Shown here: in pieces, positions 49,901 to 63,501 of the stretch | Layout: each line of letters starts with the position of its first letter | Numbering within the stretch: position 1 is the first letter of the stretch | Origin: Vitis vinifera | Taxonomy: Eukaryota > Streptophyta > Magnoliopsida > Vitales > Vitaceae | Direction: 5' to 3' | NCBI RefSeq assembly: GCF_030704535.1 | Contig: NC_081818.1 | Location: forward strand, 25,149,001 to 25,213,000 | Length of the DNA stretch: 64,000 bases | Translations under genes and position numbers: made by a program | Notes under the pieces: model-generated | Told to the model about the DNA's origin: nothing | The model's database searches: none | The model's input: the letters and a program-made list of their open reading frames with translations, nothing else

Positions 49901-50567
49901 ACCTCCAAATCTCTCTTTTATTTTATTTTATCTTTTGAAAATTATCGGTTTTGAATTTTAATTTTATCTGTCCATCCGACCGACCGGAAAGGAAACTAAA
50001 AGAAAACCGAAAGGAGGGGATGGGCTTTAACCCAAAAACCCACCCACACCAACATCCCTAGAGTGATCGCGCTAGGGTTTCTGTTTCTCTGTTCTTCTTC
50101 CTTCCCATGGTCAAGTTTACTGGTTTTACACGGTTGTTTCTGGATTGATCTATTGTTATTGTTTAAGGTGTGTTCTTATCCTCCGTTTTTTTTTTTTTTT
50201 TGGGAAAAAATTGCAATCAAGAGACAGTTTTCGGTTGTTGTTGCGATTTCCGAGGGTTTCGTCTGTGATTTCTGAATTGATTTGGTGGCTGGGTAGGCGA
50301 GGGAAAGAAAGGGAAAAGAGAAGGAAACAAAATTTTTGAATTTCTTATGGTTGGAGTTGTTTTCTGATTTTGGAGGTGTTTGGTTTTGTTAGGGTTCTAT
50401 TGAGGGCGGGTTTTGGAACGTGGTGTTGTTTTTGTTTTCTCGGGAAACAAATAGGGGCTTAATTTGTTCGAATTTTTTAGTGCAGGTGTGGGCGCATACT
50501 TGGTGGCGGATTGGAGGAGAATTTGTGAGGACGGGATTGTGGAAACGGTGCCGCTGGGAAAGCTCAG
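46921..50567. other. AT-rich region and MUB gene promoter
   Basis: 46930-47150 is C-rich and reads as a Pro/Ser/Thr/His-rich frame on the plus strand, without a known family. 47200-49500 is extremely AT-rich, with a TA repeat at 48171-48194 and sequences similar to each other around 47840-47950 and 48720-48850. From about 49560 the DNA becomes GC-richer and includes the MUB promoter and 5' leader, with GCGCTAGGGTTTCTG (telobox-like) at 50068-50082. No gene is supported before 50568. Confidence 0.5.
48171..48194. repeat. (TA)n microsatellite
   Basis: About 12 uninterrupted TA units inside very AT-rich DNA. Confidence 0.9.
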
Positions 50568-53500
50568 ATGCCGGAGGAGGACTTAGTTGAGCTGAAGTTT
50601 CGGCTTTATGATGGATCGGATATTGGGCCATTCCGATACTCCCCTACCTCTACGGTTGCCATGCTCAAGGAGAGAATTGTTACCGAGTGGCCAAAAGGTT
50701 AGATGTTTCTATTCAGTGTTTTTTGTTCTCTGAATATGTTCTTGGGCTTTTAGCTTCAATCCTAGTTGTTTATTTTTCTCTATTGCTTGTACCATGATTA
50801 GTTGATATAGTGCTTCGTAGTATTTGTTGAATTGTGGGGAACTCTTGTTTGGAGAAACTTGAGTTAGTTGTTTGTTTAGGTGTGTTTGGGCATGCCATTT
50901 AAAAAGTGGGTAGTATTTTTTATCGAGTTCAAAATATCTTGATGATCAAGCCTAAAAGCCTAATGTGGTGATGGTATGTGATTTGAGAATAGCCTTATCT
51001 TTTTTTGTTTGGTACCACAAATTTTCAGGTAATCTAGTCCTCTTGGTCTAGATTGCTCATTTTAAGTGTTGTTTCAAGATGCTAAATCTAGCTGTGCAGG
51101 AATTGGCACCAATTTTATAATTAGAAAATCATGTATAACAACTTTTGTTGTGAGGATTTAAGTAAAAAGGCGGCTATACTACCATCAAAAGATAATTTAC
51201 ATCCGAAGGAGATATGAGGAGACAATTTCATTGCCTCATGTGTCTACTACTCATGTGATGGATGTTCCTCTGGATCAATGTGTGCTTTTAGGTTTACTAC
51301 TTTTGGACCTACTGTTATTGGCTTCTTGTGTAGCAAACCTCTCAGGCTATTATGTGCGAATGCACAGGTTCAAATCTAGTGACTGGCTACTTTGTACAGA
51401 AGTCCCAGAGGCTGGGGGAACAGCACTGGGCAATGGCCTTATTGTCTGTAACCACCAGTTTTATCTGAGATATTATCTTTCCTCACAGCGGCTATGGTCA
51501 TATACTCTTCATTTACCCCTTTAACTAAGTTGTGATAAAAAAATAATCATTACCAACCACCAGTCAGATAGTGATTATAGTGACTTGTTCATTGTGTTGC
51601 TTGTTAAGGTAGTTGTGGTCAAGGTTCAAAACCTTGGTCAAGTCCAGTCGATCAAGTCATATCTGCCTTGTCTAAGTCTGATATGGTACCAATAACCGAG
51701 TTCCATATTTTGTTGAATTGCTAGGCAAATCGGCATACTAAGAGATGACTTTATAGTTTTGAGACAATTCACAAATTTAAGAGGTTGTAGAGACTAGTTT
51801 TGAAGGCGGTGATGGCAGTTATGCATTTTTATCTCAAGCATGGTGATGCCCATTTGGGGATTTGCACTAAGAAGGAGAGAGAAGCAATGGAGAGGAGAAG
51901 AACGAGTATGAAACTGGAGAAGATTGGAAGGAGAGAGAGGAGTGGCATACCTTTGGGATCTTCTTTGCTACTGCTACTTTATCCATGGCATCTCATGAAG
52001 GGGGAAATGGGTATTCATTATGGTAATGGTTAATTGCTATTTGAAGGGGTCTCTGAGCTTAAATGGGCAAATGGAAAGCCATGGGACTTTGGGTCATTGG
52101 TTATTTGGGTTCAATTGGCAATGGGTATGGGTATTGTATAGAAATTTGGATATCCATGGAAATTTGTATTTTCATGGATATTTGGGTTTTTTATGAAATA
52201 AATAAACTATGGATATTAGTATAAAAAATAAAATAAAATTAGATATTGGTATAAAAAATTGGGTAGTGGAATAATATAAGAATTTAACAATTACTTAATA
52301 GCAATGTTAAATCAAATGTTATAATTATTTTTAAAAATTATAATTAATTAAATTTAGTATAGATCGATTAAATAAAAAAAATAATTCTAAATATTATTAT
52401 AATGCAAATGCCTACTTTATATTTAAATAATATTACACAAGTAAATGTTTATTATATTATTTTTTTAGTGTAACTAATTGTATTTCTTTGTTTTTGATCA
52501 TTTTCATAATTATTTTAGAATTTTTTGATTTTTAAATTAGTCTATTTTTCATATCATTTGATATTGATCCAAGATTCCAAGATTGATGTGCCATAGGATC
52601 TCTTAAGTTAATTACTGATACCACAACTTTGAACCATGGTTGTGGTCCACCATTCTTATGTCTTACAAAAGGTTGCAAACATGGATCATTTTAGAACTTT
52701 AATATGAGACTAACAACTCAGTCCTGGCATCCATTGGATGCATGATTAAGTTAGGTTATTAACCATATTATGGAACCTGCCTCTGTTACACAGATGAGAG
52801 CAATTTATTTCAGCCTCAATTAAGATTTGGTTTAGGGTGATTGAAATTGTAGTGGCTGTTCATCTCTTTTGCTCTGGACAAACACCCTGTGGCTGGATTT
52901 ATTGGTCCTTTTTTGGTCAACTTTATCAAGTGTGATATCCTCAATTGCTATCGCCTCTTTGGTTCTCCTAAAAATATAAAGTTTCATGTACTCTTTATTC
53001 TGTTAGGTCATGCATCCATTAACCTAAAGGTAGGGAAGAGAACAGCTAAGTTATGCTTAATGAATGCTTGAGGTTGGTTGCATAACCTTTTGTTCAAAAC
53101 TTGGTGTATACAGGGGATTGAAAAAACTGCCTGGTGGTATTTTAGTCTCTTTTGCCCAAAAGATTTGCTGATGCTGAACAGCAAGGAGCCACCATCAAAT
53201 ATTACGATCCAAACCTATAACATACGAATGTTGCAGCAAACTATGATTTGTCATTAAATTGATCACTAGGCTGTGCTTATTCTCCTTTAAGCTGGTTGCT
53301 TCATATTTATTAAAAATGAAACCACATTCCAATAATTGAATACCCTTCCTCTTCCATAGGCTGAAAACCGGGCAACATGACTAATGAGTGTCTTGATTCT
53401 ACTTGGTCAAATTAAATGTTCCTTATCTTCCATGATTTGGGATGAATAGTGTTCCATGATGCCATTACTATCTTGTCTTGCACAATTATCCATGTTTCAT

Positions 53501-54095
53501 GTAACATGCCTTTCTTGGTTTGTAATGCCCCCATGTATGTTGACACATCTCATCAGTTGCAGAGACTATGATCAAATCATCGTTTATTGGCTATTGCATA
53601 CTCCTTTATCTTTGACTCCATATCTCTTTGCAATATTGCAATACAACTAAGTGCCTTTGATGCCCAAGGAATGAGGATGCTTGACCATAGTGGATGTAGA
53701 TGGGGTTCTACTATATTTCCAATTGAAGGTGACATCATGTACACAATATCTTAATACTAATATGCTCACTTGTGTTAAGAGTAATGAGATTTGGAGTGTG
53801 ATTGGTGATGGATGGTGGTTATGAAATTAGTTTGAGATCATCTTGCATCTAGATCTAGATCTATACTTTGCTTGAGGTGGAGAGAATAAGGGATGGAGTT
53901 TGTTTCATTGAAAAATCAATGACATTATGAATGGCAAGAATTTTAGGCTCAATATGCTTGCTTTGACTCTATTGACAACATTTGTGGTGTTAGAATCTTA
54001 AGACATGGGGATTTGGCTAAAAAGGGTCTCAATTATCATATACTTATCAAAAAAAAAAAAAAAAAAATTATAAGTGTGGGCACTTAGATACAACA

Positions 54096-54135
<40 letters not shown>

Positions 54136-57100
54136 TTATAAATTTTTAATATATTAATTTTGATATTTATTTTAAATTTTATATGTTATTAATTATTATA
54201 TATTTTTAATTTTAGTTGAATGTTAAACATTATTGAAAATTTTCCTTAAATGTAAATGTGAAACATATTTATAATAAATCTATTATTTTAATTGGATGTT
54301 GAGATAAGTTTTAGGAAATTAAATGGGAACATATTTATTATTTATGATAATTATTTAGAACTTTTAAGAAAATATATAATTTATTTCATGTGAACCCTTA
54401 TTAGTGAAAAACTTTCAAAATTTATATTTTTAATTATTTAAATTGAAGCTAATTTATTTTTGAATTTTATACTATTTAAGTTTTATTATTTTAATATTGA
54501 TATAGTTCAGCTTAGTAAATGTATTTTTTAAACCTTGTTATTCAAGTTGATAAAATTATTTTGAATTTAATATTTTTTTTCAAAAGAAAATAGATAATTG
54601 TTAATATCTATTATAATTTCTTTTTATGAGATAATAGATAATTATTATTATTATTATTATTCATTATTGTTTACAAAGAAATTAAGAAAAAAAATGAGAA
54701 ACATATAAGAGTTAAATAACTTATATTGGCATTATTGAAAAAACAATTTAAAGAAAGAGATATATTCATTTTTTTTATTTTTTATTTTTTATTTTTGTGG
54801 ATAGGCAATGCAATTCAAGCAAGCATGTTGGACATGGATCTCACACCCACACCCATGTCGTATCATGTTGACATGGGTATTTTGATTGAAATTGAAGTAT
54901 CAGTGTATCATAGGTTTCCCATATGGCCTTGGTTTATCTCAGCAAGAGGGACGATCCTTCCACCATCACATGCTTTAAAACTGGTTTGTGGGTCTCAATT
55001 TGGTGGGTAGGTGTAAAGCACACAAAGACATGATTAACTTGCATTGTACCTATTGCTGTTATTGGGGGTTGAGGGAAGGGGAAGGGGAGATGTGTTGTTA
55101 CTAGAAGGTTGGAGCTTCCATGTTGTCATGACAATTAATGTGAGGCATACCTTTAGGAGCATCACAAAAAGGCTCATTTTCTTGCCAAAAAGATAAACTG
55201 GGAAAAAAGACTCTTTCCTAGATCCTCTTTAACTTGAAATAGCCCCTTCTGAGTCAGGACTGTTGCTACTCTCTTAAATCCTCTCTCCTCTCAAAACTTG
55301 GCCATCTTATTGTCCCTTGTGGTTCACCTTGCCCAACTAAAAATCCTACTTTAAATATTACACTGCATTTTTTTTTATTTGTAATTTTTGAAGGGTATTT
55401 CATAGCTAGTGCTGTTGCCTTTTCACTGTTTTCTCATTTTATATGGTATGCATTGAGATTGTGTGATTACCCCATTGTCTTGTAGTCATCTAGTGATGGT
55501 TGCCATTTTGGTTTAGTCCTTCTGTGATGAAATCCATTTAGTACTATTGACAAATTGTTGACTAATTCATATATGCACCTGATGTTTGCCAAAATACATA
55601 CTCTCTGCTTTTAACATATTTTTTTTTATAGGTAAACAATGATTATATATTAAAAGGAAATGTCAAAACAGCGTCCCAAAGTATATAGGAAGTATACAGT
55701 GGTCCCCAAAAGGCTCAACCAAATGGAGGAGGGAGAGGACAAAAAACAGTACCTACCTTCACTCAGAACCTAGCCAATTGATAAAGCTAAAAAGAGAAGT
55801 AGGGCCCAGATCTACAGACAACTTAGACCAAAACCACAAATTACAAACAAAAGAGTTTTTCATCCTTTGGACCAAAAACTCAACATATCAAAAGCAAACA
55901 TGCTCCTTTCTTTCCAAACAGTCCAAAAGATACATAATGGGGTAACCTTCTAGGACTTTTTGCGAACTTTACCCATAAAGAACCCATGCCATCCAAGGAG
56001 TATCTCTTTAACCGAAGAGAAAAGAACCCAAGACACTGCAAAGAGAGTAAAAAGTTGTTGCCAAAGAATCCTTGTTTTTGCACAATGGAGAAAAAAAATG
56101 TAATTGACGGCTTCTGCTTTAGAGTGGTAAAGAAAACATCTATTTGCCAAATAAAACCCTCATTTGGACTTGATCCAAAGTTAAAGCTTCCCCAATGTCG
56201 CCTCCCAAGCAAAAAAAAAAAAGCCATCTTAGGTGGGACACAAGGACCCCAAATGATGCTCCATGGGAACAATAAAGGGTCACTAGGCTCCAAGACGGAA
56301 TAGAGGAATTTGACTGAAAACTTTCCTCTCTTCTAAACCGTTACACCCTTTTTGACCGAATCACCCTATTTTCCTCATCCCTATACACCCTTTTTGCTTG
56401 AAGTTTCAGTAGAAAGCGCTCCACACTTTCCACCTTCCAATTATTAAACGACCTAGAGAAGCAAGGAACCCATCCATCCCCTTCGACTGCTCTCAGCTTT
56501 GAACATATAACTTGAAAGATCTAGATCTAAAACCTGAACCGGTAAATGAAAGATTTATAACAGGTGGCTAGGACAATTTAAGTTTCCCTTTTAGTTAACT
56601 GCACTGATTGGCGGTTGCATTAATCATAATTTTGGAATTAACAGTTAAAGGAATGCCATGACACTTTTTCTTCATTTGTGGCCACATACCTTGAAAGTTG
56701 TCTTTATCACCATGTGGAGCATGTGGATGACATAACTAGAAGGATATTTGGATGACCTTCATTTTATGTGCAATAGACCTCTCTATAGTTGATGATTGTC
56801 AAGTTTCATTTGAACTAGCTTAATTGTTAACTCATAAAACTTATCATCTATTGCTTTTCTTTTTCTTTCTTTCTTTTTTTCTTTTTGTATTGTGTCATGT
56901 ATCCTATTTTTTTTTTACATAATGAAAACTAGATAGAAAAATATGTGTGTGTATTGAAAACATGAAGTATAGAGTAATATATAATCAATTTCATGAAAAA
57001 TAGTAGGATTTGACAAAATATGAGTTTAATGCATAGGTTCATCACAAAATTCACAAAAATATACATGTAGAATTTTTAGCTTTTTCTTGGATCCAAATTC

Positions 57101-60058
57101 CAACTCAGCATTTATATTCATATGTGCAGTTGATGTGTTTTTTTTTGGTTTCATCTCCGAAGTTCTAACTTTGTATATTTGTTACCATTCTTTTCCACCT
57201 AAAAATAAGATCAAAAAAGAAAAACTAATAAATTAAGTAAAAAAATTTATTCATCAATTACCATCATTTTCAATGTCAACATTCAAATCATTCACTTGAC
57301 AATTTTCCAAGGCTTATTACAAGAATAAATTTACTTAATTTTGGACATTTCATGTGTGCCTTTACAAAAACAAGGTAGCTTTTTCATGTACAATTGTTTT
57401 CTCTCTTTCCCTTCTATGACTAATTTGTAACCTAAGTACATTTTAAACAATTAATGTAATAATTCTCTTAAGGAAAAAAGTTTTGAATTGGATTTTTCTT
57501 AGAAAGTATGAAAAATAGTTGAAGGTATGTATCAATATATCGTTGTGTTGCATATTGTATTGTATATTGTACATGTGTTATAGGATATGTTTAAGATAAG
57601 AAATAAACTGATGATATGTATCGATTTCCATAAAAATTGCATTGTATTGTTGTATTGTATTGTGTATCTTAAGTTTTTAACAATTATATGAACTGGTGGT
57701 TGTTATTAATTAAACTCTTTTATCAGTAAATCTCTGGTCAAAAAAAAAAAAAAAAGGTGAAGTTGAGAAATTTTCATGTAATCTGTGTCGAGGGAGGGTA
57801 TGATCTTAATAATGGTGAAAGTTGATGTTTCCTGAGTTGAAATATCTAGAAGGCCTTGAAAATGGAGGCATTCAACAGGAAGTAACCAGTTCTTTGAAAA
57901 CCCAGATAGACCTAGGTTCTTAAATCTTTAGAACTACATTTATGGTGATAGACTTGCTTAATCCTAAATGTGGTAAAGTATTTATGTCATATCTAGATCT
58001 ACTTTATTTAGATTTTAGTTTATCTAATGTTTATATTAACATTTATAAATTTTTATTGGGCATTTTCTTTACTTTCAAGATTTTATATATTTTATTTATA
58101 TCATGGGATATCTGGTTAGTTTAGTGAGTTGACCTGTCCCTCAAATGAAGCAGCCAGGCTGCTGGTTTGATGAATGCATAGGGGTTTAAAACAATACTGT
58201 ACTTGGTGGCTTCAACTTAGCTGAGGTGTTTATATTGCCTATCACAGCTAAGCCACCAATTGTGTACCCTATATCCTTGATGGGCTGTATTAGTCTAACA
58301 ATGACTGGTGACAAGTTGGGGTATTCTGACAACATAGGAATAGACAGTTAGAAGGTCATTTGGATATCTTTTGTGGGGATGACTGGATGTGAATCTATAA
58401 GTTTTCTATTTGATTCTGCAGCACTCGAAAAAGTTTAGTCAGGGGCATTGAGATTATATAATGGTACAAATTATGCTTTCTTTTAGATTTTAATCATTTG
58501 GGTCATAATATAGTTATAATAGTTAACCAATATCAGCATTCATGTTAGATTTTTATTCTTCACTTTTAGAAAGGAGGCAAAAAGGTGCATTTGTTTTACA
58601 TTTTTTTTACTACTTCATTTCTGGAATTCTAATCTTCACTACTTGTAATATTCTTCTGACATTTGGTTTAAACATTCTGGTTTGTATCAGAAAAAAAAAT
58701 TGCACCTAAAGCAGCAAATGATGTCAAACTGATAAGTGCGGGTAAAATTTTGGAAAACAACAAGACAGTTGGCCAGTGTAGGGTACCATTTGGTGAGCTT
58801 CCGAGAGGGGTTATCACCATGCATGTTGTTGTGCAGCCATCTTTAGCGAAAGCAAAAACAGGTAGTTTCCATTTAGTCTTAAAAGTTAATACATTGTATG
58901 CCTTCCTGGATACTAGCTTTTTGTTGAGGACTTGATTTCTCTATGTGCTTTCTGCTGTTTGGATGGAATTCCTTTTTACTGAGAGTTGGACTGCTAAATA
59001 AATTTCCAACTGAAGACTGGTTTCATTTTCAAGTAGTAAAGGCCTTTTTCCCCCTTTCCATGTAAAACTTTTTCTGCTGCCTTGTTAATCCCAAAGCCTC
59101 ATGCACTGTCTGAAATCATGCAACTTAGTTTTTCTGTCTAAAGAAACTAAAGAAACGACCGACTATCAAAAGGCTGATCAGAGAGAGTTTTTAACTGATT
59201 TGTGGTTCAAGATGCACCAATTATTTCTTTTTCTTTTGGATGCTGGAAAGGTTAATTTAAGTAGCTAGCTGAATTCTCCACCTTCGACAATATTCAATTC
59301 CCATATTCACTTTTGATCCCTTTAATGGTCATTACTAAATGGGATTGGCCCTCCATGATTTGGGGGGCTGAAAGTTTTGTTAATAATTTTCAGTTGTTAA
59401 TTTCTGCAAATCTTATTTCTTTTCATATCCAAACTTGTTGATTTTCCTCTATTCAGTTGCAACTTTGTAATTACTTTGAGTCAAGTCCTCCAATTAACCC
59501 AACAATGTTACATTCAAGCACTTATAAAAACCTAAGCATATTTTATTATTGAATATAACATATACATGGCCAATTGGTTTTTCTTAGCTAATAATGCTGG
59601 TTTGCTTCACTGAATAGCATTAAAAGTTATGGCTGACTAGTTTGCTGAGTTCATATGTTCTTTTTGCCTTCCATTTTTTCATGGCATGTAAAATGAGCAT
59701 TTATTTTTTGTACAAACCAAACAGAGAATAAATTTTTAGGATTTTCAAGAAATTCCATGATGGTAATTTTTGTTACTTTGATCATAAGTTCACTTCCTGG
59801 CATCGTCTTTAGTGGCATAACTGTGTACAGAGCAAGGATGTATGCTTTACCAACATGTGAGCTCCTTCACTTATGAAAGTTTTGTATGATTCAATGGTTA
59901 AATGCAAGTCACAGCTTGTGATAAGATTGACACTTTTCATTTTAATTCATTTATTTTTTCAATATAGTTGCTGAAAGTTACGTTATTTGTTTGTCTGAGC
60001 AGAAAAGAAGGTCGATGAGGCCCCAAAGAAAAATGTTTGTTCATGTTCCATATTGTAA
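50568..60058 (+). CDS. MUB: Membrane-anchored ubiquitin-fold protein (MUB)
   Basis: Three exons, 50568..50697, 58691..58861 and 60003..60058, all GT-AG and phase 1, give 118 residues, the family's usual size. The protein begins MPEEDLVELKFRLYDGSDIGPFRY and carries the MUB-specific motifs KLISAGKILENNKTVGQC and GVITMHVVVQPSL, forming a ubiquitin-like fold over about residues 6-88. The C-terminus VCSCSIL ends in a CaaX box, with Cys115 for prenylation; Cys113 could be palmitoylated as well. Known MUBs dock group VI E2 enzymes (UBC8 type) at the plasma membrane; that role here is by family. There is no C-terminal Gly-Gly, so it is not conjugated like ubiquitin. Intron 1 is unusually long (7,993 bases) and contains repeat debris. 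From memory the Arabidopsis counterpart is At3g26980 (MUB4). Confidence 0.95.
54034..54130. repeat. Poly(A) tract and (TA)n microsatellite in MUB intron 1
   Basis: A run of about 19 A follows ATCATATACTTATC at 54034-54067. Sequence of this kind precedes the poly(A) tail of many plant L1 elements, so it may be a sense-oriented LINE 3' end. A (TA)n tract of about 15 units follows at 54101-54130. Confidence 0.55.
55619..56540 (-). mobile_element. 5'-truncated LINE (L1-type) in MUB intron 1, antisense
   Basis: On the minus strand the element ends with ATCATTGTTTACCTAT followed by a run of A (T-run at 55619-55628 on the plus strand), a typical L1 tail. Inside, 56150..55950 reads ANRCFLYHSKAEAVNY and LHCAKTRILWQQLFTLFAVSWV, then SSVKEILLGWHG, which is the zinc-binding C-terminus of plant L1 reverse transcriptase. 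A frame change lies near 55960-56000, and the 5' border near 56540 is approximate. Its opposite orientation to the host gene is common for intronic survivors. Confidence 0.8.
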
Positions 60059-61216
60059 GAGAGTTAAAATTTGATTCAGATTTCAGCTCTGTGGGGTTCC
60101 TGGGAACTCCTGGGCCATGGAACTCAAATAGCTGGAAAGACAATAATCTGTAAAACTGTGCCATCCCTCATTGTTACATGTTTGTTGGAGGGCATTCCTG
60201 TGTAACAGTGCATGTTGGTGATGATGTATTTGCATTTTATAAAATTGGTGTTTGATGTATTTCTGTAGGTGTAGTTTGTCCTTTACTTCCAAAGCTTTTG
60301 TGGGATTGAAACCTCTACGATAAGTTTCTATCAGCATGATCCCACAGTATATTGTAGCATGGGGATATGCCGTAAAGCATTCTGAACCCATTCTTTGTAT
60401 GGCTTGATTAAATTGTATTCGTGTGTATCCTATAGTTGTGATGAAGGCTAGTCTTGACTGGAATTGCCACCCTTTTCTGGAATATTCAATGAAAGTTCAA
60501 TTTCATGCTGGCGTCTCATTTTCTCTCTCTTACCTATTTCTCCTCTGATGAAATAAAAGACTTTTCCAGAATGAAATGCGTGAAAGTTTGCTTGCCCATG
60601 TATCATTTAGAGAGCTTATAATATTAGACTCTGTCAACTCCTAATTTGGGTTCAAAATGGTCTTCTTTCTAATGTTTCATCTTTTAAATATAATAGAAAA
60701 TTGTTTGGAATAGTATTTTGAAAGTAAGATACCGTTACTTGTAACTGTGGCTTCTAAATTTGTATTGAAGGGGTTTTTTTTTAGTTGGAACTTTGACTGG
60801 GAAATGAGTCTGATATCATCAGCCACCCAGTCCCTTTGTGTATTTATGTTTTATATGTATCACAGGTTCAATGTCCAGCAGGTCCAGTACTTGCGATCTA
60901 TGGAGAAGCTGAGAGTGGGATTTGAATGAAAAGAGAAATGTCTTTTATTTGACTGGCTGGAAAATATGAAAAATTGATGAAAATTTTGTCCTAATATATG
61001 AGCCATAGAAGGTTTAAAATTACACTGTAAAGCTTTCCTTGATACCACCATGAAAAGACAGCTAACACGTCCAGGCTCTTACTGAAAGAAATTTTTACGG
61101 TATCATGTTGTGGAATGTGCTTACGCTTGGTGCTGGTTGATGGGTTTTTCTTTTAGATATCATTTTAAATAAATAATATATATATAAAAAAATGATTGGT
61201 TGGAAAATAAGATTAA
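60059..61216. other. MUB 3' UTR and downstream spacer
   Basis: About the first 450 bases are probably 3' UTR; AATATTCAATG near 60480 and AAATAAAAG near 60550 are candidate polyadenylation contexts. The rest is AT-rich and without a recognisable gene. Confidence 0.5.
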
Positions 61217-61430
61217 GGTGGTGTTTGTTTTTTTAGCTTTTCATTGAAAGTAATTTGTTTTCAGAATTTAGGTTATTTATTTTTCTACATTTTTATGACT
61301 TATTATTAACTTTTTATTAAATATAAAAAATCAAAATATATAACTTTTTTTAAATAAAAAAAATAACATATGAGTTTTTCTTTATTTTTTAATACTTAAT
61401 AGAAATAAAATACTACAAAAACAAACAATC
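61217..61430. mobile_element. MITE-like element with short terminal inverted repeats
   Basis: The left end reads TGTTTGTTTTTTTAGC (61222-61237). The right end, reverse-complemented, reads TTGTTTGTTTTTGTAG (61413-61428). The roughly 210 bases between them are A/T-rich with no open frame. Such ends are common in small non-autonomous hAT-like elements of plants. No clean target-site duplication is visible. Confidence 0.4.
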
Positions 61431-61739
61431 TAATATTTAACACTATTAAGCATTAATGTTTTATTTAGAATTAAGTAAAAAAACAATCACCACTTAAGTG
61501 ATTAATGTATATTGCAATAATTGTAAATTTGGTTTCTAATTTCCTAATGAAAAAATATGAACATGTAAAATTATTGACATACCTTTTTTTAAATAGATGT
61601 TCATTAAGCTAATTATACAGGATGCGTTTGAATTATTTTAATCCATACAAGGATTACTGGAACTTAATTGAATGGATGCTAAGAGGTTTTCATTATTTGC
61701 TTTCGATAATTTGAATCATTTAGAGATTTTCTTGTATAT

Positions 61740-62250
61740 ACCATTATCTATAAATCCAATCCATATAAATATATTGTAACAATGGAGATGAGACATATTA
61801 AGCTCTTTTAAGACTACTAGACTAATCAAAAATTGAAATGTGATTTCATCATAATAGGAAAGTATGACAAGCATATTGTTAATAGACGCTATTATAACTT
61901 GCCCTAGGAGTTGGTCACACATCTTCAACACCACCCATTGGTAAGTTGCTCCTATGTCTTTCAAGTCAAAAAGGATGATCAAATGGTGGAAAATCCCTTT
62001 TTCGATTCTAAAGGTCGTCTTCGTCTCTGCATCCCTAGCATCCATCATCATCCAGTTAGAACCAATATAGGCGCGAAATATGTCAAAAAAGACATATCTA
62101 GTGTCTCACGTTTACATCCACTAGCTAATCAATTTGAGGCAGAGGAAAACAAACCTTTTGGGCATGCCTTTACATTATAATAGTCCATACACAGTGGCCA
62201 TGTCCCATTTTTTGTTGGGCATGACCACTGTGTTGACCAACCAAGTTGGG
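61740..62250 (-). mobile_element. Decayed Ty3/gypsy reverse transcriptase fragment
   Basis: The minus strand reads PTWLVNTVVMPNKKWDMATV from about 62245, matching the start of gypsy RT. Further on, 62040..61860 reads DAETKTTFRIEKGIFHH and FDLKDIGATYQ, with later SINNMLV at the position of the catalytic Y-x-D-D (here INN). Several in-frame stops interrupt it, and the catalytic aspartates are lost. It is in the opposite orientation to the gypsy LTR just to its right, so it is a separate insertion or part of a rearranged element. Confidence 0.7.
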
Positions 62251-62699
62251 TACTAGATTTCTTCAATGGAGCTTGTGTCTAACATTAACCTTCTAAACTC
62301 TGATTAACAATGTCTTTCTTTTGAGTGAAAGATTTTGGGACATTTTATTTTATTTTATTATTATACTAGCATTGCTCGAGGATTTGAATGTCTCATGCAA
62401 AATCAAATTGAAAAGTTTTCAAGAATTCAACCAACTCTACTATTTCTTTTTCACAATCTCAACGTCTTTAGTAGCAGAGGTGTTTGCCTTTTTTCTTGCT
62501 ACCACTTGCTATGATTGCTATAAATTTCAAGCCCCAACATCTAACCTCATGATTTTAATTAACCGCCCAGGTTTGAATCTGGACTACCTTCTTTGGATGA
62601 CCAATCTGCCATTTAAGTACCCCTTTCTTTGTGGAAAAAAAATATATGAAACCTTGTTTGTAGCTTAAATTCCACTGGTTAAGACATATCCATGGCTAT

Positions 62700-63268
62700 A
62701 TGTATTCCATAGTTTGAATTGGGTTTGGGGTTTGAATTTTGAATTCAAGGTGATGTGAACTTCATTGTGTGGGGGCCTTATCCCATGTGTCTACACACAA
62801 GTACTTCCACGCTTCTGTCTACGTGGTATCACCCCAACTAGGCCACGTGTTAGTTCTCCATCACTACCCGAACAACCTCCAAGGCATCCGGAGACATCAT
62901 GTCTGGACTATTTGCGTTGCTGAAGTGGCCCACATCTCATTAATAGCCTCAAATCTTCTCTGATATATGAGACCATAGCTAGTTGACACCAAATTGACTG
63001 ATGAAACTCTTCCCATCCTCACGTCTACTTCAGTAGATAGACATGCTCAGTCTCAGGCCATCAACAAGGTTGAAGGGACGGTAAGTTGTGTCATGAAGCG
63101 TCGTCTGACACAGTCCCCAACCGCCTGTAGATATGATGATTGCCCTGTCACTATTGTGCAATATCACTACAAGGGCCAACTCAGCACTACAGAATTTGGC
63201 TCCATATTTGAACATTATAAAAACCCTACTAAAAGATAATGGAAAGGAGAACACTGTGAGTTCTATGA

Positions 63269-63306
<38 letters not shown>

Positions 63307-63501
63307 CCCCCCCCCCCCCCTAGGGGTCTCTATTCACTCCAAAAATCTAACTTGACCTTCGGAGGGTGTGTCCGAACAACCCGTTCGGACATCTTTGTGC
63401 AGGGAAGCATAAAACCCAGATTTTGGTATCGGGACGGGAACTTCCTCTGCCTCGTCTAAGGGAGGAATCCATCATCAGTTGACCAGATTCTGATATCAAC
63501 A
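62700..63501 (+). mobile_element. LTR of a Ty3/gypsy element
   Basis: A TATA box (TATAAAAA, 63216-63223) is followed by a (CT)n tract (63273-63303), a run of 17 C, then text usual for the transcript start of gypsy LTRs: CTAACTTGACCTTCGGAGGG, an inverted GTCCGAAC/GTTCGGAC, and TTTGTGCAGG. The LTR ends TCAACA at 63501, just before the primer-binding-site-like junction. I could not fix its left end; 62700 is a guess based on where GC content rises. The partner LTR would lie beyond the right edge. Confidence 0.6.
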
